64,000 nt of DNA from Streptomyces netropsis (GCF_014203545.1 NZ_JACHJG010000005.1:73726-137725); one strand, 5' to 3'; numbered from the stretch's first letter, positions 1 through 10,300 are shown. A program made the numbers and translations. Notes: generated by a model from the sequence alone, not told the origin.

Positions 1-339
1 GAGGCGGCCGGGCCTGCGGCCGGGCCTGCGGCCGGGCCTGCGGCCGGGCCTGCGGCCGGGCCTGCGGCCGGGCCTGCGGCCGGGCCTGCGGCCGGGCCTG
101 CGGCCGGGCCTGCGGCCGGGCCCGCACCGGCAGCCCCGGCACCGGCAGCCGCCGAGCCCACCGCTCCCAAGCCCAGCGCTCCCGAGCCCGGCGCAGCCGA
201 ACCGGCTCCCGAGCCCGAGCCCGGCGCAGCCGAACCGGCTCCCGAGCCCAAGCCTCGCGCGGCCGAACCGCCCAAGGGCGACCGCGACCGCGACCGCGGC
301 ACCCAAGACGACGACCCGGCAGGAGGCGACACCGCATGA
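1..339 (+). CDS. nuoG: NADH-quinone oxidoreductase subunit G, C-terminal tail (partial)
   Basis: Open reading frame entering from the left edge in frame 1 and ending in TGA, which overlaps the ATG of nuoH (ATGA). Only the last 112 residues are present. None of the catalytic or Fe-S part is visible, so the identity rests on position immediately upstream of nuoH in the nuo operon. The visible part is low-complexity: a run of Ala-Ala-Gly-Pro repeats (residues from base 4 to 123), then Pro/Ala/Glu-rich sequence and a charged end with Asp-Arg repeats. Such a tail is not part of the conserved NuoG fold and is probably a disordered extension on the cytoplasmic arm of complex I. An unrelated small Pro/Ala-rich protein cannot be excluded. 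Confidence 0.7.
   Translation, partial: EAAGPAAGPAAGPAAGPAAGPAAGPAAGPAAGPAAGPAAGPAPAAPAPAAAEPTAPKPSAPEPGAAEPAPEPEPGAAEPAPEPKPRAAEPPKGDRDRDRGTQDDDPAGGDTA
4..123 (+). repeat. 12-bp tandem repeat, ten units, inside the nuoG tail
   Basis: Ten head-to-tail copies of gcggccgggcct. Nine are identical and the tenth differs only in its last base (ccc). Each unit encodes Ala-Ala-Gly-Pro in the nuoG frame, so copy-number change keeps the frame. Confidence 0.97.
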
Positions 340-1301
340 GCGACATCCTCGACGTGGCCGTCCGCCTGGCCGCCGTGTTCGTCGCCTTCCTCGTACTGCC
401 GCTCGTCCTCGGGCAGACCGAGCACAAGGTGATGGCCCACATGCAGGGCCGGCTCGGGCCGATGTACGCCGGTGGGTTCCACGGGTGGGCCCAGCTCATG
501 GCGGACGCCGTGAAGTTCGCGCAGAAGGAAGACATCGTGCCCGCGGGCGCGGACCGGCGGATCTTCCAGCTCGCGCCGGCCGTCGCCCTGCTGCCCTACC
601 TCCTCGTGCTGGTCGTGATCCCGATCGGGCCGGGCAACGCCGTCGGCGAGTTCATCGACGCCGGGATCTTCTTCGTCCTCGCCGTCCTGGGCATCGGCGT
701 GCTCGGCTCGCTGATGGCCGGCTGGGCGTCGGCCAACAAGTTCTCCCTGCTCGGAGGTCTGCGGACCGCCGCGCAGCTGATGGCGTACGAGCTGCCGATG
801 CTGCTCGCCGCCGCTTCCGTCGCGATGGCGGCCGGGACCCTGTCGCTGCCCGGCATCCTGGAGGCCTTCCACTGGTGGTGGGTGCCCTGGCAGATCGTCG
901 GCGGCCTCGTCTTCTTCACCGCCGGGCTCGCCGAACTCCAGCGGCCCCCCTTCGACATGCCGGTCGCCGACTCCGAGATCATCTTCGGTGCCTACACCGA
1001 GTACACCGGTCTGCGGTTCGCGCTCTTCCTGCTGGCCGAGTTCGCGGGCATCGTCGTGCTCTGCGCGCTGACGACCGTCCTCTTCCTCGGCGGCTGGCAC
1101 GGCCCCTTCGGGGCCGACGGCCTCGGCCCCGTGTGGACCCTGCTCAAGACGGCGCTGCTCGCCTTCGTCGTCATCTGGCTACGGGTCAGCTACCCCCGGC
1201 TCCGCGAGGACCAGCTGCAGAAGCTGGCCTGGACCGTACTCATTCCGCTCGCTCTCGCGCAGATCGCGCTGACCGGCGTCGTCAAGGTGGTGATCCAGTA
1301 A
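336..1301 (+). CDS. nuoH: NADH-quinone oxidoreductase subunit H
   Basis: Membrane subunit at the junction of the peripheral and membrane arms of complex I, helping form the quinone-binding chamber. The 321-residue protein is hydrophobic throughout, with about eight membrane segments. It carries the family's signature around residues 203-230 ([14 protein letters not shown] followed by TEYTG). The length fits the family. The ATG overlaps the preceding stop, and the TAA shares its last base with the ATG of nuoI, so the genes are translationally coupled. Confidence 0.97.
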   Translation: MSDILDVAVRLAAVFVAFLVLPLVLGQTEHKVMAHMQGRLGPMYAGGFHGWAQLMADAVKFAQKEDIVPAGADRRIFQLAPAVALLPYLLVLVVIPIGPGNAVGEFIDAGIFFVLAVLGIGVLGSLMAGWASANKFSLLGGLRTAAQLMAYELPMLLAAASVAMAAGTLSLPGILEAFHWWWVPWQIVGGLVFFTAGLAELQRPPFDMPVADSEIIFGAYTEYTGLRFALFLLAEFAGIVVLCALTTVLFLGGWHGPFGADGLGPVWTLLKTALLAFVVIWLRVSYPRLREDQLQKLAWTVLIPLALAQIALTGVVKVVIQ

Positions 1302-1861
1302 TGGCGATCCCCGGTTCCGGCCTTGCCAAGGGCCTCGCCGTCACGCTCCGCACGATGACGCGGCGCTCGATCACCGACCAGTATCCGGACGTACAGCCCG
1401 AGCTGCCGCCCCGCACCCGCGGAGTGATCGGCCTGTTCGAGGAGAACTGCACGGTCTGCATGCTGTGCGCCCGTGAGTGCCCCGACTGGTGCATCTACAT
1501 CGACTCCCACAAGGAGACCGTGCCCCCGGCCGCGCCGGGCGGGCGGGAGCGCAGCCGCAACGTGCTCGACCGCTTCGCGATCGACTTCTCGCTCTGCATG
1601 TACTGCGGCATCTGCATCGAGGTGTGCCCCTTCGACGCGCTGTTCTGGTCGCCGGAGTTCGAGTACGCCGAGACCGACATCCACGAACTCACCCATGAGC
1701 GCGACAAGCTCCGCGAATGGATGTGGACCGTGCCGGAGCCGCCCGCGCTCGACCCGGCGGCCGAGGAGCCGAAGGAACTCGCGGCGGCCCGGAAGACGGC
1801 CGAGAAGCTGGCCGCGCAACAGGCCGCCGAGGCGGAGAAGAAGCAGGAGGACGAGGCATGA
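1301..1861 (+). CDS. nuoI: NADH-quinone oxidoreductase subunit I, 2x[4Fe-4S] ferredoxin-like
   Basis: Carries the two terminal 4Fe-4S clusters (N6a/N6b) that pass electrons to the quinone site. Both motifs are intact: Cys50, 53, 56, 60 ([12 protein letters not shown]) and Cys99, 102, 105, 109 ([12 protein letters not shown]). The 186-residue product has an Ala/Glu/Lys-rich C-terminal tail of about 45 residues beyond the ferredoxin fold, typical of actinobacterial versions. The ATG at 1301 overlaps the nuoH stop by one base, and the TGA overlaps the nuoJ ATG. Confidence 0.97.
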   Translation: MAIPGSGLAKGLAVTLRTMTRRSITDQYPDVQPELPPRTRGVIGLFEENCTVCMLCARECPDWCIYIDSHKETVPPAAPGGRERSRNVLDRFAIDFSLCMYCGICIEVCPFDALFWSPEFEYAETDIHELTHERDKLREWMWTVPEPPALDPAAEEPKELAAARKTAEKLAAQQAAEAEKKQEDEA

Positions 1862-2484
1862 CCGGCACCGCCGACGTCACCGCGCTCGCCGCGAACGCCC
1901 ACGGCTTCCTCTCCCCGGCCGGCGTCGAGATCCTCTTCCTGCTCGTCGGCATCGTGACCCTCGGCGCCGCCGTCGTCACCGTCACCACCAAGCAGCTGGT
2001 GCACGCCGCCCTCTGGCTGGTGGCGGCGCTCGGCGGGCTCGCCGTGGAGTACCTGCTGCTCACGGCGGAGTTCATCGCCTGGGTACAGGTGCTGATCTAC
2101 GTCGGGTCCGTCGTCGTCCTCCTCCTCTTCGGGCTGATGCTCACCAAGGCCCCCATCGGCCGCTCCCCGGACGCGGACTCCGGCAACCGCTGGGCCGCCC
2201 TCGCGGTCGCGGTCGCCGCGGCCGCCGCGCTCGTCTGGGTGGTCGTGGATGCCTTCCGCGCCACCTGGATCGACCTCGACGGCGCCGTACAGGGCTCCAC
2301 CAAGGTCTCCGGAGAGAGCCTCTTCCGGTACTGGGTGCTGCCCTTCGAGGCGCTGTCCGTCCTGCTGCTCGCCGCCCTCGTCGGCGCGATCGTGCTCTCC
2401 CGCCGCGACATCGACGGCGGTACGAAGAAGCAGCCGGGCACGACCGGCAAGGCCGGCAAGGCCGACAAGGGGGGCAAGCACTGA
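1858..2484 (+). CDS. nuoJ: NADH-quinone oxidoreductase subunit J
   Basis: Integral membrane subunit of complex I (208 residues), about five transmembrane segments, in the conserved position between nuoI and nuoK. The segment around residues 70-95 ([21 protein letters not shown]) matches the region of the pi-bulge helix in this subunit. The C-terminal tail is Lys/Gly-rich and soluble. The start is the ATG at 1858 in an ATGA overlap with nuoI. Confidence 0.96.
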   Translation: MTGTADVTALAANAHGFLSPAGVEILFLLVGIVTLGAAVVTVTTKQLVHAALWLVAALGGLAVEYLLLTAEFIAWVQVLIYVGSVVVLLLFGLMLTKAPIGRSPDADSGNRWAALAVAVAAAAALVWVVVDAFRATWIDLDGAVQGSTKVSGESLFRYWVLPFEALSVLLLAALVGAIVLSRRDIDGGTKKQPGTTGKAGKADKGGKH

Positions 2485-2897
2485 TGCATCTCGTCTACCC
2501 CGCCGTCCTCGCCGCCCTCCTCTTCAGCGTCGGCCTGTACGGCGTGCTCGCCCGGCGCAACGCGATCCTCGTCCTGATGTCCGTCGAGCTGATGCTCAAC
2601 GCCGTCAACCTCAACCTCGTCGCCTTCGACGTGTGGCTGCGCGACACGCTCCACGCCGGGCAGGCGCTCACCCTCTTCACCATCGCCATCGCCGCCGCCG
2701 AGATCGGCATCGGACTCGCGATCGTGCTGCTCGTGTACCGCAACCGCGGCACCGCCGACGTCGACCGGCTCCGCGACCTCAACGAGGGCGAGGACGCCGA
2801 GCGCTACGCGGCCGACACGGACATTCCCGTGGACCCGGCCCGCGCCGACGGCGACCGGCCGAACGGCCCCGACAAGAAGGCAGAGGCCGTCGCGTGA
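2484..2897 (+). CDS. nuoK: NADH-quinone oxidoreductase subunit K
   Basis: Small membrane subunit related to Mrp antiporter MrpC, with three transmembrane helices and conserved membrane glutamates. One glutamate is in [16 protein letters not shown] near residues 34-49 and another is in [12 protein letters not shown]. At 137 residues it is longer than the usual ~100, owing to an acidic hydrophilic C-terminal extension of about 40 residues. Its ATG overlaps the nuoJ stop by one base and its TGA overlaps the nuoL GTG. Confidence 0.96.
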   Translation: MHLVYPAVLAALLFSVGLYGVLARRNAILVLMSVELMLNAVNLNLVAFDVWLRDTLHAGQALTLFTIAIAAAEIGIGLAIVLLVYRNRGTADVDRLRDLNEGEDAERYAADTDIPVDPARADGDRPNGPDKKAEAVA

Positions 2898-4888
2898 CGA
2901 CCACGACCACCGCCGTCCTCGTCCCGCTGCTGCCCTTCCTCGGTGCCGTCGCCGGCATCCTGCTCGGCCGCCGCGCCCCCGGCTTCGTACGACCGCTGGC
3001 CATCCTGCCGACCCTCGCCGCGGCCGTGCTCGCCGTCGTCGTCGCCTGGCAGCAGGGCGGCGGCGAGGACATCGACGCCGCCACCCGGCTCACCCCGACC
3101 GGGTCGGTGCCGATCGACCTCGCCCTGCACCTCGACGGCTTCGCCGTGCTCGTCGCGGTCCTCGTCGGCGTCGTCGCCTCCTGCGTGCAGCTCTACTCGA
3201 CCGCCTACCTGCGAGACGACCCCCGCTACCCCTCCTACGCGGCCCTCGTCTCCCTCTTCACCTCCGCGATGCTGCTCGTCGTCTACTCCGGCGACCTGAT
3301 GGTGCTGCTGGTCGGCTGGGAGATCATGGGCGTCTGCTCGTACTTCCTCGTCGGCCACTACTGGGAGACCGAGGCCGCCCGCGCCGCCTCCCTCAAGGCC
3401 TTCCTGGTCACCAAGCTCGGCGACGTCCCCTTCCTGATCGGCATCCTCGCGCTGGCCGCCGACGCCGGAACGTTCCGCATCAACGGCATCCTGACCGCCG
3501 CCGTCTCCGGCGACGGGCTCGACCACCCCACCCTCATCGCGCTGCTGCTCCTCGCCGGAGTCGCGGGCAAGTCCGCGCAGTTCCCGCTGCACACCTGGCT
3601 GCCCGACGCGATGGCCGGCCCCACGCCCGTCTCCGCGCTGATCCACGCCGCGACGATGGTCGCCGCCGGTGTCTACTTCATCGCCCGGCTGCTGCCCGTC
3701 TTCGCCGCCTCCACCGCGGCGCTGGTCGTGCTCGCCGCGATGGCCGCGATCACCATGGTCGGCTCGGCGCTCGCCGCCCTCGCCCAGGACGACATCAAAC
3801 GCGTCCTCGCCTACTCGACCGTCGGCCAGCTCGGCTACATGACCGGTGCCCTCGCCGTCGGCGACCGCGGTGCCGCCGTCTTCCACCTGATCACCCACGG
3901 TGCGTTCAAGGCGCTCCTCTTCCTCGGGGCAGGCGTGATCATTCACGCCGCCGGCACCAACTCGCTGGCCGCGATGGCACGCATGGGCCACCTCACCAAG
4001 CGCATCCCCGACGCCTACTGGACGATGACCGTCGCCCTCCTCGCCCTCGCCGCGGTCCCCCCGTTCAGCGGCTTCTTCTCCAAGGAAGCCGTCCTCGGCG
4101 CGGCGGAGCACGCCGCCACCGGAGACGCGAGCGGCATCCCCGGCGCGGTGGGCTGGATGGTCCTGGTCGCCGGACTGCTCACCGCCCTCCTCACCGCGGG
4201 CTACGCCACCCGGCTGTGGCTGCTGGCCTTCCACGGCCGCGGCACGGAGGCCGCCGACCACGGCAAGCAGCCCGCCGTCATGAACGCCACCCTCTGGGTC
4301 CTGTTCGTCCCCGCCCTCGGGCTCGGCCTCGCCGCCTGGAAGCTCCCCGACTGGTTCGACGGGCACTCCCTCACCCCGACCCTCACCACCTCCGCCCTCG
4401 GCACCGGCTGCGCCCTCGTCGGCGGGCTCGCCGTCTACGCGGCCTGGCGGCGGACCGCCGCGCTCGCCGCCGGCACGCCCATGGGCGCCGTCGCCGCCGA
4501 CCCGGACGCCGCCCCCGCGGTCTCCGAGGAGGAGGCCGTCGCCAGCCACACGGCCGCCTACGGAAACATCGCCTCCGCCCAGGACCCGGCCGACCCCGGC
4601 CGGCTCCTCCTCGGCCCCCTGCACCGCCACGCCGCCGTCGGCTTCCACCTCGACGCCGTGTACAGCGCCCTGTTCGTCCGGCCCGTGCGCGCCGGCGCCC
4701 GCCTCGCGCACTTCCTCGACCGCGAGGTCGTCGACACGTACGTCCGCGGCGCGGGCGCGGCCCCCGGCCTGCTGGGCCGGGCCGTCCGCCGGGCCCAGAC
4801 CGGCAACGTGCAGACCTACCTCGGCGCCCTGCTCGCCGGCTCCGTCGTCCTGGCCGTCGCCGCCGTTCTCGTAGCCACCGGAGCCTGA
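2894..4888 (+). CDS. nuoL: NADH-quinone oxidoreductase subunit L
   Basis: Antiporter-like proton-pumping subunit of complex I (664 residues), with the long lateral helix at its C-terminal end. It shows the Mrp/Nuo core: [17 protein letters not shown] around residues 140-156, [34 protein letters not shown] around 225-260, and [18 protein letters not shown] near 298-316. The GTG start at 2894 overlaps the nuoK stop (GTGA). A hydrophilic insertion lies before the last transmembrane helix. Confidence 0.97.
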   Translation: MTTTTTAVLVPLLPFLGAVAGILLGRRAPGFVRPLAILPTLAAAVLAVVVAWQQGGGEDIDAATRLTPTGSVPIDLALHLDGFAVLVAVLVGVVASCVQLYSTAYLRDDPRYPSYAALVSLFTSAMLLVVYSGDLMVLLVGWEIMGVCSYFLVGHYWETEAARAASLKAFLVTKLGDVPFLIGILALAADAGTFRINGILTAAVSGDGLDHPTLIALLLLAGVAGKSAQFPLHTWLPDAMAGPTPVSALIHAATMVAAGVYFIARLLPVFAASTAALVVLAAMAAITMVGSALAALAQDDIKRVLAYSTVGQLGYMTGALAVGDRGAAVFHLITHGAFKALLFLGAGVIIHAAGTNSLAAMARMGHLTKRIPDAYWTMTVALLALAAVPPFSGFFSKEAVLGAAEHAATGDASGIPGAVGWMVLVAGLLTALLTAGYATRLWLLAFHGRGTEAADHGKQPAVMNATLWVLFVPALGLGLAAWKLPDWFDGHSLTPTLTTSALGTGCALVGGLAVYAAWRRTAALAAGTPMGAVAADPDAAPAVSEEEAVASHTAAYGNIASAQDPADPGRLLLGPLHRHAAVGFHLDAVYSALFVRPVRAGARLAHFLDREVVDTYVRGAGAAPGLLGRAVRRAQTGNVQTYLGALLAGSVVLAVAAVLVATGA

Positions 4889-4890
4889 CC

Positions 4891-6471
4891 GTGAGTCATA
4901 CCGTCATGCAGATCCTCCTCGCTGCGATCGTCGTCGTCCCCCTCCTCGGAGCCGTCGCCGCCCTGCTCCCGGCCCCTCCCGGCCTCAAGGGCAAGAGCCC
5001 CGACCAGGCCGTGCTCCGGCACGGCGTCACCGTCACGGGCGCCGTGCTCGCGCTGTCCGTCGCCCTGGCCGCCGGCTTCGACCACGACGACCCCGCCAGG
5101 ATGCAGGCGACCACCGACATCAGCTGGATCCCGGCCCTCGGCATCCGGATCCACCTCGGCGTGGACGGCGTCTCGCTCCCCCTCCTCGTGCTGACCGCGC
5201 TGCTGACCTTCCTCAGCGCGCTCTACAGCTACTTCAAAATGCCCGACGGCCCGTCACCGAAGGCATTCGTCGCACTGATCCTCGTCCTCGAGTCCGGCAC
5301 CCTCGCGTCCTTCGCCGTCCTCGACCTGATGCTGTTCTTCCTCGCCTTCGAGATGGTGCTCATCCCGATGTACTTCCTCATCGCCCGCTGGGGCGGTGAC
5401 GGCCGCGAGCGCGCGGCCTGGCGGTTCATCCTCTACACCCTGCTCGGCTCCGTCGTGATGCTGCTCGGCCTCCTCCTCATCGGCATCAAGGGCGGCACGT
5501 TCGACATGGTGGCACTCGCCACTGACAACGGCTCCGGGCTCAGCCACACCACCCAGCTCGTCGCGGTGCTCGCCATCGGCGTCGGCCTCGCCGTCAAGGC
5601 CCCCATGTGGCCCCTGCACAGCTGGCTCCCCGACGCCCACACCGCCGCCCCGACCGTCGGCTCGGTGCTCCTCGCGGGCGTCCTGCTGAAGATGGGCACG
5701 TACGGCTTCGTCCGCATCCTGCTGCCCATCACCCCCGACGGCGTGCACACCTTCGCGCCCTACCTCGCCGCCTTCGCGGTCGTCGGCATCATCTACGGCT
5801 CCCTGGTCTGCCTCGCCCTCGCCCGCAGCGGCGCGGGCGGCGACCTCAAGCGCCTGATCGCCTACTCCTCCGTGGGCCACATGGGCTTCGTGCTCCTCGG
5901 CATCGCCACCCTCACCCCCACCGGGGTGAACGGCGCGCTGTTCGCCAACATCGCCCACGGCCTCATCACCGGCCTGCTGTTCTTCCTCGTCGGCGCCGTC
6001 AAGGACCGCTACGGCACCAGCGACCTCGACCGGCTCTCCGGCGCGAGCGGCGCCGCGCTCTACGGCAAGGCACCCCGCCTCGGCGGGCTCCTCGCCTTCG
6101 GCGCCGTCGCCTCGCTCGGCCTGCCCGGCCTCGCCGGGTTCTGGGGCGAGATGCTCGCGATGTTCGGCTCCTTCGAGCCCGCCGAGGGGCTCAGCCGCCC
6201 CGCCTACCTCACCTTCATGGTCATCGCCGGCTTCGGCACCCTGCTGACCGCCGCGTACATGCTGGTCGTCGTGCGCCGGGTCTGCATGGGAGGCGACGGC
6301 GAAGGCGGCGCCCACGCGCCCGCACCGACGTCGCTCGCCGACGTCCAGACGTACGAGTTCGCCGCCTGGACCCCGCTCGTCGCCCTCACCGTCCTCGCCG
6401 GACTCTGGCCCGCGGCCCTCCTCGGCCTCACCGACCCGGCCGTTCAGCAGCTCCTCCGAGGAGGCAACTGA
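4891..6471 (+). CDS. nuoM: NADH-quinone oxidoreductase subunit M
   Basis: Second antiporter-like proton-translocating subunit (526 residues from the GTG at 4891; an in-frame ATG at 4906 is the alternative). Conserved blocks seen are FEMVLIPMYFLIARWGG (about 152-168), KAPMWPLHSWLPDAHTAAPT (about 236-255), and DLKRLIAYSSVGHMGFVLLG (about 318-337). It starts two bases after the nuoL stop and shares its last base with the ATG of nuoN. Confidence 0.96.
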   Translation: MSHTVMQILLAAIVVVPLLGAVAALLPAPPGLKGKSPDQAVLRHGVTVTGAVLALSVALAAGFDHDDPARMQATTDISWIPALGIRIHLGVDGVSLPLLVLTALLTFLSALYSYFKMPDGPSPKAFVALILVLESGTLASFAVLDLMLFFLAFEMVLIPMYFLIARWGGDGRERAAWRFILYTLLGSVVMLLGLLLIGIKGGTFDMVALATDNGSGLSHTTQLVAVLAIGVGLAVKAPMWPLHSWLPDAHTAAPTVGSVLLAGVLLKMGTYGFVRILLPITPDGVHTFAPYLAAFAVVGIIYGSLVCLALARSGAGGDLKRLIAYSSVGHMGFVLLGIATLTPTGVNGALFANIAHGLITGLLFFLVGAVKDRYGTSDLDRLSGASGAALYGKAPRLGGLLAFGAVASLGLPGLAGFWGEMLAMFGSFEPAEGLSRPAYLTFMVIAGFGTLLTAAYMLVVVRRVCMGGDGEGGAHAPAPTSLADVQTYEFAAWTPLVALTVLAGLWPAALLGLTDPAVQQLLRGGN

Positions 6472-7979
6472 TGGGCTCCCTGGTCCAGTCCGTCGACTGG
6501 CTCGCCATCGCCCCGCCCACCGTCACCGCAGTGGTGGCGCTCGTCATCCTGGTCGCCGACCTCTTCCTCCCCGAGGAGCGCAAGCCCCTCCTCGGCGGGA
6601 TCGCGATCGGCGGACTGCTGCTGGCCGGGCTGTCCCTGCTGCCCCTGCACGACGGTGACCGCTCCACGTTCTGCCTGAGCACCGGCACGCGCGCGTGCAG
6701 CTACACGGCGGACCACTTCACCCTCGTCATCCAGTTCCTGGTCCTCGGCGGCGCCCTGCTGACGGCGCTTCTGTCCGTCAGCACGCTCACCGACTTCAAA
6801 CTTCCCTCCGGCGAGTACTGGTTCCTGCTGCTGTCCTCCGCCGCCGGTGCCGCCCTGCTGCCCGCCTCCCGGGACCTCGCGACCCTCGTCGTGGCCCTCG
6901 AAGTCGCCTCGCTGCCCGCCTTCGCCCTCGTCGGCCTGCGGCGCGACGACCGCCGCTCCTCGGAAGCGGCGCTCAAGTTCTTCCTCTCCTCGGTCACCGC
7001 GACCGCCGTCATGCTGCTCGGCGTCAGCTTCGTCTACGCGGCCACCGGCACCCTGCACCTCACCCAGGTGGCCGAGACCCTCACCGACGTCGACCCGCGG
7101 CTGGAGACCCTCGCCCAGGCGGGCGTGGCCCTCACCCTCGTCGGCTTCGCCTTCAAGACCGCGGCCGTGCCCTTCCACTTCTGGGTACCCGACACCTACG
7201 TGGGCGCCCCGCTGCCCATCGCCGCCTACCTGTCGGTCATCGGCAAGGCCGTCGGCTTCACCGGTCTCATCCTCGTGACCGTCGTCGCCTTCCCCTCGTA
7301 CTCCGACATCTGGGGCCCGGCCCTCGCCGTCCTCGCCGCCCTCACCATGACCGTGGGCAACGCCGCCGCGCTGCGCCAGCGCGCGGACCGCGCGAACAGC
7401 GCCGTACGCCTGCTGGCCTGGTCCTCCGTCGGCCAGGCGGGCTACCTCCTGGTGCCGATCGCCGCCGCCGCGTACACCGACGACCCCGCCCACGCCATCG
7501 GCTCCACCGTCGCGTACGCCCTGATGTACGCCGTCGTGAACCTCGGCGCCTTCGCCGTGGCCGCGCTCGTCGCCCGGACCAGTCCCGCCAACCGCATCGC
7601 CGACTACCGGGGCCTCTACGCCCGCCGCCCGCTCGCCGCCCTGGCCATGGGCTTCTTCCTGCTCTGCCTGGCCGGACTGCCGCCGGGCATCATCGGCCTG
7701 TTCGCCAAGGTCACCGTCTTCTCGGCGGCGGTCGACGCGGGCCTGGGCTGGCTGGCGGTCGTCATGGCGATCAACGTCGTGATCGCCCTCTACTACTACC
7801 TCCAGTGGACGGCGGTCCTCTTCCGCGCGCCGGACGAGGCGGAGGCTGCCGAGGGGCACCAGCGCCTGCGCGTCCCGACCCCCCTGGCGACGGCGATCGC
7901 CCTCGCCGCCGTCCTCGGCATCGCCCTCTCCGGCGCCCCGCAGCTCGTCCTGCGCTTCGCCTCCGGCGCACTGCTGTGA
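6471..7979 (+). CDS. nuoN: NADH-quinone oxidoreductase subunit N
   Basis: Third antiporter-like membrane subunit (502 residues), last gene of the operon. Family features include the lysine-bearing EAALKFFLSSVTATAVMLLG, KTAAVPFHFWVPDTYVGAPLP and VRLLAWSSVGQAGYLLVP segments. The ATG overlaps the nuoM stop by one base. An imperfect hairpin follows at 7995-8036, so this is the likely operon end. Confidence 0.96.
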   Translation: MGSLVQSVDWLAIAPPTVTAVVALVILVADLFLPEERKPLLGGIAIGGLLLAGLSLLPLHDGDRSTFCLSTGTRACSYTADHFTLVIQFLVLGGALLTALLSVSTLTDFKLPSGEYWFLLLSSAAGAALLPASRDLATLVVALEVASLPAFALVGLRRDDRRSSEAALKFFLSSVTATAVMLLGVSFVYAATGTLHLTQVAETLTDVDPRLETLAQAGVALTLVGFAFKTAAVPFHFWVPDTYVGAPLPIAAYLSVIGKAVGFTGLILVTVVAFPSYSDIWGPALAVLAALTMTVGNAAALRQRADRANSAVRLLAWSSVGQAGYLLVPIAAAAYTDDPAHAIGSTVAYALMYAVVNLGAFAVAALVARTSPANRIADYRGLYARRPLAALAMGFFLLCLAGLPPGIIGLFAKVTVFSAAVDAGLGWLAVVMAINVVIALYYYLQWTAVLFRAPDEAEAAEGHQRLRVPTPLATAIALAAVLGIALSGAPQLVLRFASGALL

Positions 7980-7994
7980 CGCGGCTCCGAACCC

Positions 7995-8036
7995 GCCCGT
8001 AAGGCGTCCGCACGCTCACCCGGACGGCCTACGGGC
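7995..8036 (+). terminator. Hairpin after nuoN
   Basis: Inverted repeat with arms 7995-8010 and 8021-8036, interrupted by two single-base irregularities, around a ten-base loop. There is no strong T-run, which is common for GC-rich actinobacterial terminators. It lies immediately after the last nuo gene. Confidence 0.55.
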
Positions 8037-8040
8037 GGTC

Positions 8041-8238
8041 GGCGCGCGACCCGGTGCACGGCCGGTGCGCGTGCGGTGCGCGGCCGGTGTGCGACCCGGT
8101 GCGCGGCCGGTGTGCACAAGGGAACTAGCCACCTTCATCTGGCGTTGACCAGTTCGGAAGGTTCCACTGGAACGTGGAAGCGCACGGTGGAAGCACCGAG
8201 CAAAGGGTTCCCCTGCCGGACCACTTGGAGGGCGTACC
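8041..8238. other. nuoN-htpX intergenic: GC repeats, palindrome and possible promoter
   Basis: Bases 8045-8115 contain several imperfect copies of a ggtgcgcggccggtgtgc-like repeat. Downstream lie a TTGACC hexamer (8145-8150) that could be a -35 element and a 13-base palindrome GTTCCACTGGAAC (8161-8173). A convincing -10 is not visible. The palindrome, about 65 bases before htpX, could be an operator for stress control, but this is only inference. Confidence 0.3.
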
Positions 8239-9102
8239 GTGCACCGCCGGCACAACGGGTTGAAGACCGCCGTACTCCTCGGCGGGCTGTCCGCACTCAT
8301 CATCGTCATCGGCAGCCTCTTCGGACGTACGGGCCTGATCGTCGCCGTCCTCGTGGCGCTCGGCACCAACGCCTACGCCTACTGGAACAGCGACAAGCTC
8401 GCCCTGCGCGCGATGCGCGCCCGGCCGGTCAGCGAGTTCGAGGCCCCGCAGCTGTACCGCATGGTCCGCGAGCTCTCCAACGCCGCCCGCCAGCCGATGC
8501 CCCGCCTCTACATCTCCCCGACCGAGGCCCCCAACGCCTTCGCCACCGGCCGCAACCCGCGCAACGCCGCCGTCTGCTGCACCGACGGCATCCTGCGTCT
8601 CCTCGACGAGCGCGAGCTGCGCGGCGTCATCGGCCACGAACTCAGCCACGTCTACAACCGCGACATCCTCATCTCCTCGGTGGCGGGCGCGCTCGCCTCG
8701 GTGGTGATGTTCCTGGTCAACTTCGCCTGGCTGATCCCCTTCGGCCGCTCGGACGACGACGAGGGCCCCGGTCTCATCGGCATGGTCATGATCATGCTGC
8801 TGGGCCCGATCGCCGCGTCCGTCATCCAGCTCGCCGTCAGCCGCTCCCGCGAGTACGAGGCCGACGCCTCCGGCGCCCGCCTCACCGGCGACCCCCTCGC
8901 CCTCGCCGACGCCCTCCGCAAACTCGACGCCGGCACGAAGCGGCTGCCCCTGCCGCCCGAGCCCCGCCTGGAGACCGCGAGCCACATGATGATCGCGAAC
9001 CCCTTCCGCGCGGGCGGGGGCATGTCCAAGCTGTTCTCCACCCACCCGCCGATGGCGGAGCGCATCAGCCGCCTGGAGCGGATGGCGGGCCACCGGGGGT
9101 AG
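8239..9102 (+). CDS. htpX: M48-family zinc metalloprotease HtpX
   Basis: Membrane-bound zinc endopeptidase of protein quality control that degrades damaged membrane proteins in the HtpX/M48 family. The 287-residue product has two N-terminal transmembrane segments (about residues 10-45), the zinc-binding HELSH at residues 133-137, two further hydrophobic segments, and the downstream Glu ligand region SREYEADA at 203-210. The start is GTG at 8239, and the length fits the family. It stands alone, downstream of the nuo operon. Confidence 0.93.
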   Translation: MHRRHNGLKTAVLLGGLSALIIVIGSLFGRTGLIVAVLVALGTNAYAYWNSDKLALRAMRARPVSEFEAPQLYRMVRELSNAARQPMPRLYISPTEAPNAFATGRNPRNAAVCCTDGILRLLDERELRGVIGHELSHVYNRDILISSVAGALASVVMFLVNFAWLIPFGRSDDDEGPGLIGMVMIMLLGPIAASVIQLAVSRSREYEADASGARLTGDPLALADALRKLDAGTKRLPLPPEPRLETASHMMIANPFRAGGGMSKLFSTHPPMAERISRLERMAGHRG

Positions 9103-9106
9103 CCGA

Positions 9107-9133
9107 CGTCGATTACCGGAGAGGTAATCGACG
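9107..9133. promoter_or_regulatory. 27-bp palindrome between htpX and a SnoaL-like gene
   Basis: Perfect 11-base inverted repeat CGTCGATTACC / GGTAATCGACG separated by five bases. It begins four bases after the htpX stop and ends about 90 bases before the next gene. It is more AT-rich than its surroundings, has no T-run, and looks more like a protein-binding site than a terminator. The regulator is unknown. Confidence 0.5.
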
Positions 9134-9223
9134 CCGCACGGCCCCTGTCGCAGGATCGTCGAAGTCCCCAGGACTCAGGTCTTCGGACTTCGGATTTCGG
9201 ACCTTCGACGAGAGGCGACCGCC

Positions 9224-9652
9224 ATGACAGGCACCGGCGACACCACCCGCGCGACCGCGCAGGAGTTCCTGACCCGCACCGCGGCCGGCAGCCCCGACCA
9301 CATCGCCGCCCTGTTCGCCGAGAAGGTCGACTGGCTCGTCGCCGACAACCCGACCGCCCCCTGGATCCGCCCGCGCTCGACGCGCGAGGACGTGGCCGAC
9401 CACTTCCGCGACCTGGCCGCCTGCGTGACCCCGGCGCCGACCGGCCACACCATCGACCCACTCGTCGTGGACGGCACGGAAGCGATCCTGACGGGCTGCC
9501 TGGCCGGAACGGTACGAGCCACCGGCAAGTCCTTCCGCTCGCCCTTCGCGGCCCGACTGACGGTCGAGAACGGCCTCATCACCCGCTACCACGTCTACGA
9601 GGACAGCCTGGCGGTCGCGATGGCGTGCACGCCTCACGCCGGCTGCGCGTGA
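9224..9652 (+). CDS. SnoaL/NTF2-like family protein
   Basis: 142-residue protein with the small alpha+beta barrel pattern of the nuclear transport factor 2 / SnoaL-like superfamily: an N-terminal helix (TAQEFLTRTAAG), the LFAEKVDWLV strand, DHFRDLA, and a C-terminal strand pair ending ARLTVENGLITRYHVYEDSLAV. Members range from ketosteroid isomerase-like enzymes to ligand-binding proteins, so no substrate can be assigned. The ATG at 9224 follows a GAGAGG ribosome-binding site. A palindrome upstream (9107-9133) may control it. Confidence 0.75.
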   Translation: MTGTGDTTRATAQEFLTRTAAGSPDHIAALFAEKVDWLVADNPTAPWIRPRSTREDVADHFRDLAACVTPAPTGHTIDPLVVDGTEAILTGCLAGTVRATGKSFRSPFAARLTVENGLITRYHVYEDSLAVAMACTPHAGCA

Positions 9653-9810
9653 CGCGCAGCGCGCCCATGGCCCCGGTGCGCCCCCGCGTAGCGGGTGGGA
9701 ATCCCTCGTAGCCGACGCGTAAGGCCCCCGCCTGCGGGCAGTGGCAACCAGAGGCCAGCGCGCAAGCGTCTCAGTGGCCAAGGAGCCAGTTGCGTGGAAG
9801 GCTATTAATT

Positions 9811-10203
9811 ATGAAGTTTGTCCTGAATGTCATCTGGCTGGTTCTCTGTGGCCTCTGGATGGCACTCGCCTATGTCGTCGCGGGCCTGATCTGCTGCGTC
9901 TTGATCATCACCATTCCTTGGGGCATTGCGTCCTTCCGTATCGCTGCCTTCGCCCTGTGGCCCTTCGGTCGTACGACGGTGGAGCGGCATGACGCCGGCG
10001 CGGGGTCGTTGATCGGCAACGTCATCTGGTTCGTCTTCGCCGGATGGTGGCTGGCGCTCGGTCACATCGTCACGGGCATCGCCCTGTGCGTCACGATCAT
10101 CGGCATCCCGCTGGGCATCGCCAACTTCAAGCTGATCCCCATCTCGTTGATGCCGCTCGGCCGCGAAATCGTCTCCACGGACCGGCCGTTCGCGACGCGC
10201 TGA
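9811..10203 (+). CDS. YccF-domain inner membrane protein
   Basis: 130-residue membrane protein made of two copies of the YccF domain: residues about 1-50 and 67-125 each run NVIWxVxxGxW...GIxxCxxIIxIPxGIAxF. Four transmembrane segments are predicted. The function of this family is not established. The start is the ATG at 9811, although the gene's upstream region is unusually AT-rich (ctattaatt) and no strong ribosome-binding site is visible. Confidence 0.85.
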   Translation: MKFVLNVIWLVLCGLWMALAYVVAGLICCVLIITIPWGIASFRIAAFALWPFGRTTVERHDAGAGSLIGNVIWFVFAGWWLALGHIVTGIALCVTIIGIPLGIANFKLIPISLMPLGREIVSTDRPFATR

Positions 10204-10300
10204 CGAAGTAGCCAAGTCCGGGGCGCGGGGCAGAGCGGTTTGTCGTGCCGACCGCGGGCCGTCTTGCCGCCTGCGGCAGCGGGGGCCCTGCGGGCGCGTC

